From Thermoflexibacter sp. (GTDB lineage: Bacteria > Bacteroidota > Bacteroidia > Cytophagales > Thermoflexibacteraceae): 8,115 bases of DNA. Under the pieces are notes generated by a model that saw only the letters and a program-made list of their open reading frames with translations, ran no database searches and was not told the origin of the DNA. The DNA is taken from assembly GCA_025455345.1 (NCBI GenBank), contig JALOMS010000201.1, positions 1 to 8,115 on the forward strand, in the 5' to 3' direction. Below are positions 1 to 6,554 of this stretch, in pieces (position 1 is the stretch's first letter; each line of letters starts with the position of its first letter). A program made the position numbers and the translations under genes.

Positions 1-647
1 CCTGTCTGAAAAGTAACCTGCTTAAATTGGATTCCTGCCGTTAATGTAATGCGATTTTGGTCTAAGTGATTGTAAATGATATTTTCTCCAAAATTGAGCA
101 AAACTTCATCAAATATATTGATAAAAGGTGTACCTCCTTTGATTTTTTTATTGAATTTGTATCTAAAAGAAATCTGATAGCGCAAGCGGTGATAAGAATT
201 GTAGTCTTCTGATAATGCGCCATCTGCTACCCTCTGCACGTTGCGGTATTCGTAGCGTATGCGGTTGGAGAGTTGGAAACGCTTAGAAATAGGTACGCTC
301 GTCTGCAACTGCAACCAAGGACGGTGTTCGCCACGCAAGAGCCAATTCTTGTTTACTTCGATAGGGAGAATGAGATAGCCATAACCTCCTGTAAGGTGTA
401 ACATCAAGCCTGTTCTGAAAACAGTAAAAGTTTGCCTGACAAAGTGAAAGTCATTCCAAATAGAAAATTTTTTGCTGATTCGAGTAGTAGTCATGTAGCC
501 AATCCAACTTCTGTCTTGGTCTATGATTACCTTTTCTGGTGGAGAATTTTGTGCTTTCCCTAAAACAGGTATCAAAATAAGGCAAATAAAGCAAAAAAAT
601 GGCAAAAAATGTCTTTTCAGGGTATTTTTTTGAGTTAGTTTAGTCAT
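1..647 (-). CDS. DUF2490 family outer-membrane protein (C-terminus cut by window edge)
   Basis: The frame opens with ATG at 647-645 and runs without a stop off the left edge, giving 215 residues. Residues 1-32 form a signal peptide: basic start (K11-R12-H13), hydrophobic core 14-29, and cleavage near GKA-Q. The mature part has alternating aromatic and polar strands. Its landmarks fit DUF2490: W48, an EHRPW motif at 107-111, an RIRYEYR strand at 129-135, an HRLRY strand at 153-157, a FDEVLLNF strand at 179-186, and DQNR at 196-199. Proteins of this family are predicted outer-membrane beta-barrels; their substrate is not known. The missing part is probably only one or two C-terminal strands, since the DQNR motif lies close to the end in this family. 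The gene lies 133 bp downstream of the ABC exporter on the same strand but has its own good promoter candidate at 670-677. The family call is from remembered motifs; function is unassigned. Confidence 0.85.
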   Translation of the reverse strand, partial: MTKLTQKNTLKRHFLPFFCFICLILIPVLGKAQNSPPEKVIIDQDRSWIGYMTTTRISKKFSIWNDFHFVRQTFTVFRTGLMLHLTGGYGYLILPIEVNKNWLLRGEHRPWLQLQTSVPISKRFQLSNRIRYEYRNVQRVADGALSEDYNSYHRLRYQISFRYKFNKKIKGGTPFINIFDEVLLNFGENIIYNHLDQNRITLTAGIQFKQVTFQT

Positions 648-669
648 TTTTATTATTATTGATGCTTTG

Positions 670-677
670 CAAAGATA
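670..677 (-). promoter_or_regulatory. Candidate Bacteroidota -7 promoter element of the DUF2490 gene
   Basis: On the minus strand the octamer reads TATCTTTG, an exact match to the Bacteroidota primary-sigma consensus TAnnTTTG, ending 22 bases before the ATG. The expected -33 zone is a T-run followed by AG rather than a clear TTTG. The element overlaps a 10-bp perfect palindrome (CTTTGCAAAG, 665-674). Consensus match is seen; promoter activity is inferred. Confidence 0.55.
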
Positions 678-729
678 CAAGCACAAGACTGCTAAAAAAA
701 TGACTTATCTCACCTTAGATGTTAAATTT

Positions 730-761
730 GGATTACCAATTGCAATTAATCCGTTTGGTAA
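730..761. repeat. Overlapping inverted repeats between ABC exporter and DUF2490 genes
   Basis: Two alternative hairpins share this stretch. GGATTA (730-735) is complementary to TAATCC (747-752), with the palindrome AATTGCAATT in the centre. TTACCAA (733-739) is complementary to TTGGTAA (755-761). They lie 20-50 bases past the stop of the ABC exporter gene, where a 3' end or transcript-processing structure could sit. No T-run follows on the minus strand, so it is not a standard intrinsic terminator, and AT-rich sequence gives such repeats by chance. Confidence 0.3.
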
Positions 762-780
762 AAATTTTGGTCATAGCCTA

Positions 781-2571
781 CTACCCCAATACTTCTTCTT
801 CGCTTTGCATTTGTTGTTCGTACATTTCTTTATAAGTACCATTGAGCAACATCAGCTCTTCATGAGAGCCTGATTCTATGATTTTTCCTTCGTCTAAGAC
901 AATGATTTTGTCTGCTAATTTGGCTGAAGAAACCCTGTGAGAAATAATAATAGAAGTACGATTGAGCATGATTCTCTGTAAGTTATTGAGGATTGCATTT
1001 TCAGTTTTAGTATCTACGGCAGAGAGCGCGTCATCTAAAATAATAATACTTGGATTGCGGCTGATAGCTCTTGCGATAGAAACGCGCTGTTTCTGCCCTC
1101 CAGATAGCGTAATCCCTCTTTCTCCTAATTCTGTGTCAAATCCCTTGGGGAAGGCAAGGATATTCTCGTAAACATCGGCATCTTTTGCCGCTTGTATAAT
1201 CTGACTTTCCGTTACTTTGACTGCACCAAAAGAAATATTGCTCTTAATAGAATCAGAGAACAAAAATACATCTTGGGGTACATAACCTATTTGCTGTCTT
1301 AATGTAGAGATATTGTATTGCTTAATAGAATGATTATCTATCAATATCTCACCTTGCGTAGTATCATACAAGCGACATAGCAAATTGGCGATGGTACTTT
1401 TGCCAGAGCCTGTGGAGCCAAGAATAGCTAAACTTTCACCATGTTTGACACTAAAGCTAATATTTTTCAATGCCTTAATACCTGTATCAGGATAAGTCAG
1501 GCTTACATTTTTGAACTCAATATCTCCCAGTATCTCTATTTTAAGGTTTTCAGAGGAAACTATATCGGTCTTAGTAAACAAAAACTCATTGATGCGTTTC
1601 TGTGAGGCGGCGGCTCGTTCTGTCATGCTCGTTATCCAACCCAAAGAAGTTACTGGCCATACTAACATATTGATATACAGTGTAAATTCGGCTATATTCC
1701 CAATAGTAACTGCACCATCTATGACTTCTAACCCTCCAATATATACCGTAAGAACTGTACTCAAGGCTATCAAACCAAAAACTACAGGGGCAAAAAGCGC
1801 ATTAACCATTGCTAATTTCAAAGCCTTGATTTTGTATTCATTACTTGTCTTAGCAAAGTTACTTGCAAAGTCATTTTCTCTTACAAATGCTTTTAAGACC
1901 CTAATACCTGAAAATGATTCTTGTACAAAAGTCGACATCTCAGAAAGTTTTTGTTGGATTTCCGTAGAGCGTTTGTGGATAATGTTATTGACGTAATAGA
2001 TACTTACTGATAAGATAGGCATAGGTAGCATCGCATAAAAAGTAAGTGTAGGATTGACTATAATCATATAAATCAAGACCAACACAAAAGACCCTACTGC
2101 ATTTAGCCCATACATAATCGCAGGACCCAAATACATACGCACATGCCCTACATCTTCGGATATACGTGCCATCATGTCTCCTGTATTGTTCCTACGATAA
2201 AAACTCAAGGGAAGAGTCTGATAATGAGCATAAATCTCATTTTTCAAATCGTATTCTATCAAGCGCGACATGACGATAATAGTCTGCCTCATAAAAAATA
2301 AAAATACTCCACGCACTAAAGCCATAATGACTATTACTGTCCCATAAATCAAGACTACTTCAGTAAAAACTTGATAAAGCACATCTTGAGAATTTGATCC
2401 TTTGAAAAGGGGATAAATCGTAATCGTACTCCCTACCAAGTCAAAAGAATGACGAACAATCTGAGCAGGTAATATTCCAAAAATATTGGCAAGTACGACA
2501 AATATAGTCCCCCAAATGAGATAAGATTTGTAATGATAAAGGTATTTATTGATGTATTTTAAGTCTTTCAT
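781..2571 (-). CDS. ABC exporter half-transporter (MdlA/MsbA-like, fused permease and ATPase)
   Basis: The 596-residue product is a type IV (B-family) ABC exporter half: six membrane helices at about 17-36, 70-95, 150-171, 173-193, 255-277 and 284-305, then an ATPase domain from about 350. The ATPase has Walker A GSTGSGKS (385-392), Q-loop Q433, signature LSGGQ (489-493), Walker B IIILDD (509-514), D-loop SAVD (517-520) and switch His545. Such proteins dimerise in the inner membrane and export lipids, drugs or peptides; the substrate here cannot be read from sequence. The residue after the Walker B Asp is Asp514, where the catalytic Glu is usual. That change marks one partner of heterodimeric exporters (TM287, BmrC, LmrC type), yet no second half-transporter is in the window. 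Length is normal for the family. ATG at 2571 is the natural start, with no Shine-Dalgarno sequence upstream. Confidence 0.93.
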   Translation of the reverse strand: MKDLKYINKYLYHYKSYLIWGTIFVVLANIFGILPAQIVRHSFDLVGSTITIYPLFKGSNSQDVLYQVFTEVVLIYGTVIVIMALVRGVFLFFMRQTIIVMSRLIEYDLKNEIYAHYQTLPLSFYRRNNTGDMMARISEDVGHVRMYLGPAIMYGLNAVGSFVLVLIYMIIVNPTLTFYAMLPMPILSVSIYYVNNIIHKRSTEIQQKLSEMSTFVQESFSGIRVLKAFVRENDFASNFAKTSNEYKIKALKLAMVNALFAPVVFGLIALSTVLTVYIGGLEVIDGAVTIGNIAEFTLYINMLVWPVTSLGWITSMTERAAASQKRINEFLFTKTDIVSSENLKIEILGDIEFKNVSLTYPDTGIKALKNISFSVKHGESLAILGSTGSGKSTIANLLCRLYDTTQGEILIDNHSIKQYNISTLRQQIGYVPQDVFLFSDSIKSNISFGAVKVTESQIIQAAKDADVYENILAFPKGFDTELGERGITLSGGQKQRVSIARAISRNPSIIILDDALSAVDTKTENAILNNLQRIMLNRTSIIISHRVSSAKLADKIIVLDEGKIIESGSHEELMLLNGTYKEMYEQQMQSEEEVLG

Positions 2572-2730
2572 TAGATTTAGCTATTCACTATTAAGCTATA
2601 TAATCATTTAATTTGTTTTTTTGTTCAATATCTAAATTCTTATTGGTGTGATAATCATACGATAATGCCTTCAAAAATTACAGTAATCTACCTAATTTGA
2701 GGGATATTGCCATTGTGTATTCCTTAAAAC

Positions 2731-3357
2731 TTATTGATTATTTTCATATACTTTTTTAAGTGCTTCACTGTATTTTTTTACTATGGCTACATCATCATCA
2801 CTGACCATATTTTTGTACATACCAGTTGCTGATTGTATTTGAGAGCCTATATTTTCCATACCCTTTACCTGTTCTATGGTTTGTTGTATCATCTTTTTCT
2901 GTTCCTCACTAATATTAGGGTCATTCAGCGATTTTTCCAACTCTTCTGTGGTTTTCTTCTGTTCGTCTTTGACCTTGTTCTCTATGTCTTGTTCTTTCAT
3001 CTCATTTACCATCAAGGCATAAGCTATTTTGGAGTGAACCAAGATAAAATCATTAAAATCTTTAAATCCGCCTTCTTGGACAAGTCCTTCCATCTCTTTG
3101 TATTTAAAAAGACCATTCAGTGCGTTTACATCTTCAGAGAAGTCTGCTCCTTTTTCTTTCAACTTTTTGATAGTTTCTATGTAGTTTTTCAGCTTAGTAT
3201 CATCAAGTGCTATATTTTTGATAGCATTGTCATCTTTACTTTCTGCTAAGGAGTTCGTCTCTTCGCTTGTAGTAGTTTCTGATTGGGTTTCCTTGCCACC
3301 ACACGCACCAAGCATTAGGAAGGCAAATACTATAAAATACAATTGGATTTTTTTCAT
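2731..3357 (-). CDS. Predicted lipoprotein, helical, unknown function
   Basis: I place the start at the ATG at 3357-3355, 48 codons inside the longest open frame, because it begins a clean lipoprotein signal: MKK, hydrophobic core 6-16, and lipobox L16-G-A-C19. The longer frame would bury this signal and its first codons span the candidate promoter at 3433-3440. The product is 208 residues. C19 is followed by GGK and a Ser/Thr/Glu-rich linker to about residue 46, then a mature domain rich in Lys/Glu and predicted helix, with charged stretches around 122-160 that may form a coiled coil. It should be lipid-anchored on the periplasmic side of the inner or outer membrane, or possibly surface-exposed. 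I do not recognise the family. Neighbours are hemC upstream (236-bp gap) and the ABC exporter downstream (159-bp gap); the gaps argue against tight coupling to either. Confidence 0.85.
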   Translation of the reverse strand: MKKIQLYFIVFAFLMLGACGGKETQSETTTSEETNSLAESKDDNAIKNIALDDTKLKNYIETIKKLKEKGADFSEDVNALNGLFKYKEMEGLVQEGGFKDFNDFILVHSKIAYALMVNEMKEQDIENKVKDEQKKTTEELEKSLNDPNISEEQKKMIQQTIEQVKGMENIGSQIQSATGMYKNMVSDDDVAIVKKYSEALKKVYENNQ

Positions 3358-3432
3358 TGTTTTGTAAATTATGAATTTTAAAATTTGTTTTTTAAAAATA
3401 TCAAATGGCGAATATGAATGCAAAACATACGA

Positions 3433-3440
3433 CAAATATA
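3433..3440 (-). promoter_or_regulatory. Candidate Bacteroidota -7 promoter element of the lipoprotein gene
   Basis: On the minus strand this reads TATATTTG, an exact TAnnTTTG match, 75 bases before the chosen lipoprotein ATG at 3357. It lies downstream of the alternative start at 3501, so a transcript begun here could only use the inner ATG, which supports that start. No exact TTTG is found at the -33 position (CTTTA is nearest). Activity is inferred. Confidence 0.5.
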
Positions 3441-3593
3441 CGTATCTTAGAATTTGAATTAAAGGATTAGACTTAAAAATATGTGTGGGTATGATTTTCA
3501 ATACAACTCATGCAAGTCGTAGAAATAGAGTTATCAAGTGATAAAAAAGGGAAATATAATCAATCTTTCTCTTGTCAGCGAGTTGAAGGTAGT

Positions 3594-4526
3594 TTATCCT
3601 ATTTGTTTTTTGATGTCATTTAAAATTTTTTCGCCTCCATTGTCTAATACTTTCTTTGCCAATAGCTCACCTAATTTTTCTCCCTCATCTTTGTCCATAG
3701 TTTCTTCTTCACGAATAATATCACGTCCATTTAAGCTGATAATTCCACAATGAAGTTTGAGCTGGTCGCCATCTACCTCTGCCAAAGCAAAGGCAGGCAC
3801 ACTACAGCCGCCTTGCAAATGTTTTAGATAAGACCTTTCTGCAATGATTTGATATTCTGTGGGATAATGATTAATGGTATTTCGAACAATATTTTTTACT
3901 TCTTTGTCCAGAATTGTGCTTGCTTCGATAGCTACACTACCCTGACCTGCGGCAGGCGTAAAAGTTTCTGTGGGTAAGTGCTGTACGATATAGCTATCCA
4001 TATCCAACCGATGAATACCTGCATAGGCAAGTACAAGCGCATCGCATAGCCCTTCTTCCATTTTCCTCATGCGAGTCTGCAAATTGCCTCTTGCATCTAC
4101 GGTTTTGACTTTGGGGAAATAGTGGCGAATCATCGCAATCCGACGCGTAGATGACGTACCTAATACTATTTTTTGGCTTTCATCAAAGGTAAAATATTTG
4201 TTATAACTTACCAATACGTCATTTACTCTTTCGCGCTCGGTATAAGCGATTATTTCTAAGTCAGAAGGTAGCTGTGCTTGCAAATCCTTAGCACTATGCA
4301 CTGCAATATCAATACCCCCGCTACGAAGCTGGACTTCTAATTCTTCGGTAAATACTCCTTTGCTACCCAACTTTGCGATGGATTTGTGTAGCATCTTATC
4401 GCCTGTGGTCTCAATCGTAACTAATTGGCTTTGAATGCCATTGGCTTTTAGTTTATCGGCTATGAAATTGGCTTGCCAAAGTGCGAGTTTGCTTCCGCGT
4501 GTACCAATTTTGATGATTCTCTCCAA
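3594..4526 (-). CDS. hemC: Porphobilinogen deaminase (hydroxymethylbilane synthase)
   Basis: The cytoplasmic enzyme joins four porphobilinogen units into hydroxymethylbilane, the third common step of tetrapyrrole (heme) synthesis. The 310-residue length is normal. Landmarks in order: GTRGSKLALWQA (8-19), TTGDK (40-44), VHSAKD (76-81) with the catalytic Asp81 equivalent to E. coli Asp84, LGTSSTRR (122-129) with substrate-binding Arg128/Arg129, DARGNLQTR (144-152), AAGQGSVAIE (192-201) and GGCS (239-242), where Cys241 carries the dipyrromethane cofactor. All key residues are present, so it should be active. The start codon is TTG (4526-4524): the frame has no upstream ATG before a TAG stop, and TTG places the GTRGS motif at the usual distance from the N-terminus. 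The next in-frame Met is residue 45, inside the fold. No other heme gene lies in the window. Confidence 0.97.
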   Translation of the reverse strand: MERIIKIGTRGSKLALWQANFIADKLKANGIQSQLVTIETTGDKMLHKSIAKLGSKGVFTEELEVQLRSGGIDIAVHSAKDLQAQLPSDLEIIAYTERERVNDVLVSYNKYFTFDESQKIVLGTSSTRRIAMIRHYFPKVKTVDARGNLQTRMRKMEEGLCDALVLAYAGIHRLDMDSYIVQHLPTETFTPAAGQGSVAIEASTILDKEVKNIVRNTINHYPTEYQIIAERSYLKHLQGGCSVPAFALAEVDGDQLKLHCGIISLNGRDIIREEETMDKDEGEKLGELLAKKVLDNGGEKILNDIKKQIG

Positions 4527-4612
4527 TTTGACTAAGAAATTAATATGAAAAAAATTTGGCTATTTATCCAAAATCTTTGAACGCTTTTATTGTGATTTTA
4601 AAATTTCCTATT

Positions 4613-4643
4613 CAAATTTTATATAAATTATTTTAATTCGCAA
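4613..4643 (-). promoter_or_regulatory. Weak promoter candidate for hemC
   Basis: On the minus strand a TTG (4643-4641) is followed after 19 bases by TAAAATTTG (4621-4613), which resembles TAnnTTTG but has one extra base between TA and TTTG. It is about 87 bases before the TTG start of hemC, in a very AT-rich gap where such matches arise by chance. It is the best candidate I see in the 193-bp gap, but it is not strong. Confidence 0.22.
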
Positions 4644-4719
4644 GACTTTTTTTGTATTCTTTCAAGTTTTATTTAGATTTTTAACTTTATTAGCAAATAT
4701 TCCGTATTAAAAAGAGATT

Positions 4720-5388
4720 TTACAAATATTGATAATTGAGATTTTGCATGAGTTCTTCGTCTAATTCTTTGTTAATAAACGCTATATCTTCTTTGGCGAA
4801 TACATCTTTCCATTGCTCTTTTAGGTAGTGGTCTTTGTGAAACTTTCGGTCTAAAATGCCGTGATGATTGGTCATGTATTGGTCGTTATCTACGAACCAA
4901 GAAAATCTTTTGTCTATGTCAAATTTCTGAGCCAAATCTTCCAGAACCTCTTGAGCATCTTTGAGCAAGTGTTCGTATTTGACAATCGCTTGTTTTTCTG
5001 TATATCGGGATAAGCCTACATAAGATTGATTTTTGCTGTTCCAAAGCTGGATAGGATTTCTATAATCCCCATAAGAAAAGCGGATAAACTGAGAAAAAGA
5101 GAGCTGGGTCAGCTCATCATGTTGGTAAGGACGGAGGTGCATAGATTGCAACCAAGAATATGGATTTTTTACTAAGCAAATAAAAATTATTTCTTTGCTC
5201 ATCTGCGCGCTTACTTCCAATTCACTTGGAGCAAGGCGATGTTTCCAGCCTAAAGTATAAAAGTCCACCAAATCAACTTTAAGATTATTGTTGAGCAACC
5301 ACTCTAAGTAGATACTTCCTGTGTTTCTCTCCGCAAAAATCTTAATTTTTTTATGTTCTGCAAATGGGTTCAAACCTGCTAAGTGCAT
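4720..5388 (-). CDS. Sulfotransferase-like P-loop protein
   Basis: The 222-residue soluble protein has the pattern of small bacterial sulfotransferase-fold proteins. Near the N-terminus is a beta-strand then loop, IKIFAERNTGS (15-25), in the position of the 5'-phosphosulfate-binding loop. A strand VKNPYSW (73-79) resembles the 3'-phosphate-binding RxP/RNPY segment, with Lys where Arg is common. IVKYEHLL (135-142) resembles the vrYEdLl helix start. The expected activity is transfer of sulfate from PAPS to a sugar, lipid or protein. No signal peptide is seen, so it should be cytoplasmic. ATG at 5388 is the first Met after an in-frame stop (TAA). No glycan-synthesis, PAPS-synthesis or sulfatase gene is nearby, so the acceptor is unknown, and catalysis is inferred from fold motifs only. 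It lies 111 bp downstream of the barrel-protein gene and may be co-transcribed with it, as no good promoter is visible between them. Confidence 0.7.
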   Translation of the reverse strand: MHLAGLNPFAEHKKIKIFAERNTGSIYLEWLLNNNLKVDLVDFYTLGWKHRLAPSELEVSAQMSKEIIFICLVKNPYSWLQSMHLRPYQHDELTQLSFSQFIRFSYGDYRNPIQLWNSKNQSYVGLSRYTEKQAIVKYEHLLKDAQEVLEDLAQKFDIDKRFSWFVDNDQYMTNHHGILDRKFHKDHYLKEQWKDVFAKEDIAFINKELDEELMQNLNYQYL

Positions 5389-5499
5389 GATAAATTTGCT
5401 TAATTATTGCCTAATACCTAATAATGACCTAAATATGCCAAAGCGCATTTTTATACTAAGAAAATATATAATTGCGTGTATATCAATCTTTTTAAAAAT

Positions 5500-6249
5500 C
5501 TACCAACTAAAATAGTACCCAAAACTCAAAAGAGCAAAAATAGATTGGGTAGCTATGTTGGGCATTTCAGGCGTAGCTAATACAAATCGAGAGCGATTAG
5601 GTTTTGCTCTGTCTTTATAATCGCTGTATTTCCACTGCCCGTTAAGCACAGTCATATCTATTCCGCCTCTTAGCCCTATGACAAATCCTTCCGCATTGTT
5701 AAAGGGAATAATAAAATTTAACCCTATTTCTGGATAAACCATCAGTATTTCTTGTTTGGACATGGCATTGTAGTTAGAAACTTCCGTCCTTTGAAAGCGA
5801 AAAGGAGGGGCTTCTGCCCAATCTACTTGCCAGGCATTATAGCTAAATCCTACGGCTGTATATAGATTTACACGATTGATACCAAATAGATTATAGCCTA
5901 TTTTGCCACCAATCCCCAATCCTCGAAAAGGAATACGCGACTGGCGATTAAGCCTATTTTCTACACTTATATTTAATCCATACATAAAATTCTTCTTCAG
6001 CCACAAGAAGTCAGCATTGAGCGGAAAAACGGTAGCTTGTCCTTCCTCAAAGTTTACTCTTTGGGTCGTAACCCAAGCCTTATAAGCCTCTATATCTGTT
6101 AGACGTATGCCGCTTCCGAGTGTACCAAAAAATGCCTTATAATAGTTCCTATCAAGCCTATAGTCTTTAGTTTGGGCTAAACCCAAGTTTGAGAATAGGC
6201 ATAACATCAAAATATTTATTAAAAAGACTCTTAGAAGTTTGTATTTCAT
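5500..6249 (-). CDS. Secreted probable outer-membrane beta-barrel protein, unknown family
   Basis: The 249-residue product starts with a signal peptide (basic KYKLLR, hydrophobic core 8-22, cleavage near LGLA-Q at residue 25). The mature part shows repeated amphipathic strands rich in Gly, Tyr, Phe and Asn, for instance around 86-98, 108-122, 127-140, 170-182 and 188-201. It ends in a strand, FALLSFGYYFSW, with a terminal aromatic residue, as outer-membrane barrels recognised by the BAM machinery do. The size would suit an 8- to 10-stranded barrel. I do not recognise a named family, and the charged, aromatic loop at about 141-165 has no obvious motif. It is the first gene of the minus-strand series, starting at the divergent region shared with the DUF1275 gene, so its promoter must lie in 6250-6554; no exact TAnnTTTG match for this direction was found there. 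Confidence 0.8.
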   Translation of the reverse strand: MKYKLLRVFLINILMLCLFSNLGLAQTKDYRLDRNYYKAFFGTLGSGIRLTDIEAYKAWVTTQRVNFEEGQATVFPLNADFLWLKKNFMYGLNISVENRLNRQSRIPFRGLGIGGKIGYNLFGINRVNLYTAVGFSYNAWQVDWAEAPPFRFQRTEVSNYNAMSKQEILMVYPEIGLNFIIPFNNAEGFVIGLRGGIDMTVLNGQWKYSDYKDRAKPNRSRFVLATPEMPNIATQSIFALLSFGYYFSW

Positions 6250-6314
6250 TGATTTTCTTATTTAAAACTAATCCAATAGCTAAAATAAGTAAATAACTTT
6301 AATTTTTAGGACAA

Positions 6315-6322
6315 TATTTTTG
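6315..6322 (+). promoter_or_regulatory. Weak -7 promoter candidate giving a long leader to the DUF1275 gene
   Basis: TATTTTTG matches TAnnTTTG exactly on the plus strand, but sits 232 bases before the ATG at 6555 and has no clear TTTG at -33. If real, it would give a leader of about 225 nt including the inverted repeats at 6447-6528. T-rich chance matches are common here. Confidence 0.25.
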
Positions 6323-6446
6323 AAAGTTGGTAAATTTTTCTTTCTCGCCTTTTAAACATTCCAATATCAGAGAAAATAAAATACCCAACAGAGAAACCTT
6401 TTATTTCGTATATGCGTTTAGCGATAAATACAAATGTTATCCCCAC

Positions 6447-6528
6447 CAAGACAAATGATTAAAACAAAAACTAAAATTAGGCTCTGCCTCAAATCATTTG
6501 TTTTTTTGACTCATCACAAAATTTTAGT
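6447..6528. repeat. Two interleaved perfect inverted repeats upstream of the DUF1275 gene
   Basis: Arm A, ACAAATGATT (6451-6460), is perfectly complementary to A', AATCATTTGT (6492-6501); the pair extends by a G:T and two A:T pairs outward to 6448/6504. Arm B, ACTAAAATT (6470-6478), is perfectly complementary to B', AATTTTAGT (6520-6528). The order A-B-A'-B' is the topology of a pseudoknot. Between B and A' is a small GC-richer hairpin, AGGC-TCT-GCCT (6479-6489). A' runs into seven Ts (6501-6507), so A:A' on the plus strand resembles an AT-rich terminator stem with a long loop. B' ends 26 bases before the DUF1275 start codon. The pairings are directly seen; any attenuation or protein-binding role is inference. 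Confidence 0.45.
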
Positions 6529-6554
6529 GGTCTATTAAAAAATCCTAATCATAT

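Larger units (their letters stand above)
6250..6554. other. Divergent intergenic region with possible long leader of the DUF1275 gene
   Basis: This 305-bp AT-rich gap separates two divergently transcribed genes, so it should hold promoters for both. On the plus strand it contains an exact TAnnTTTG match at 6315-6322 and the interleaved inverted repeats at 6447-6528. A 16-codon ATG frame (6412-6462) ends in the first repeat arm but has no ribosome-binding or composition signal and is probably chance. I see no tRNA, no recognisable riboswitch and no longer coding frame. Confidence 0.6.

Noticed and set aside
1511..1996. 161-codon open frame on the plus strand inside the ABC exporter gene
   Set aside because: It lies wholly antisense to conserved transporter sequence and shows no domain, signal or start context; it is a shadow frame.
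2833..3249. 138-codon plus-strand frame opposite the lipoprotein gene
   Set aside because: Its Phe/Leu-rich translation is the reverse of Lys/Glu-rich codons on the minus strand, a usual shadow effect.
3358..3501. N-terminal extension of the lipoprotein frame (48 extra codons from ATG at 3501)
   Set aside because: The extension would bury a clean lipoprotein signal in mid-protein, and a -7 promoter match lies inside it; the inner ATG at 3357 fits far better.
3531..3544. Inverted repeat TTATCAAGTGATAA downstream of hemC, as a terminator
   Set aside because: The stem is short and AT-only, and on the hemC strand the T-run comes before the stem instead of after it.
6412..6462. 16-codon frame ending in the first inverted-repeat arm, as a leader peptide
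   Set aside because: The position is suggestive of attenuation, but the peptide has no run of regulatory codons and no start signal; a short frame of this size is expected by chance.
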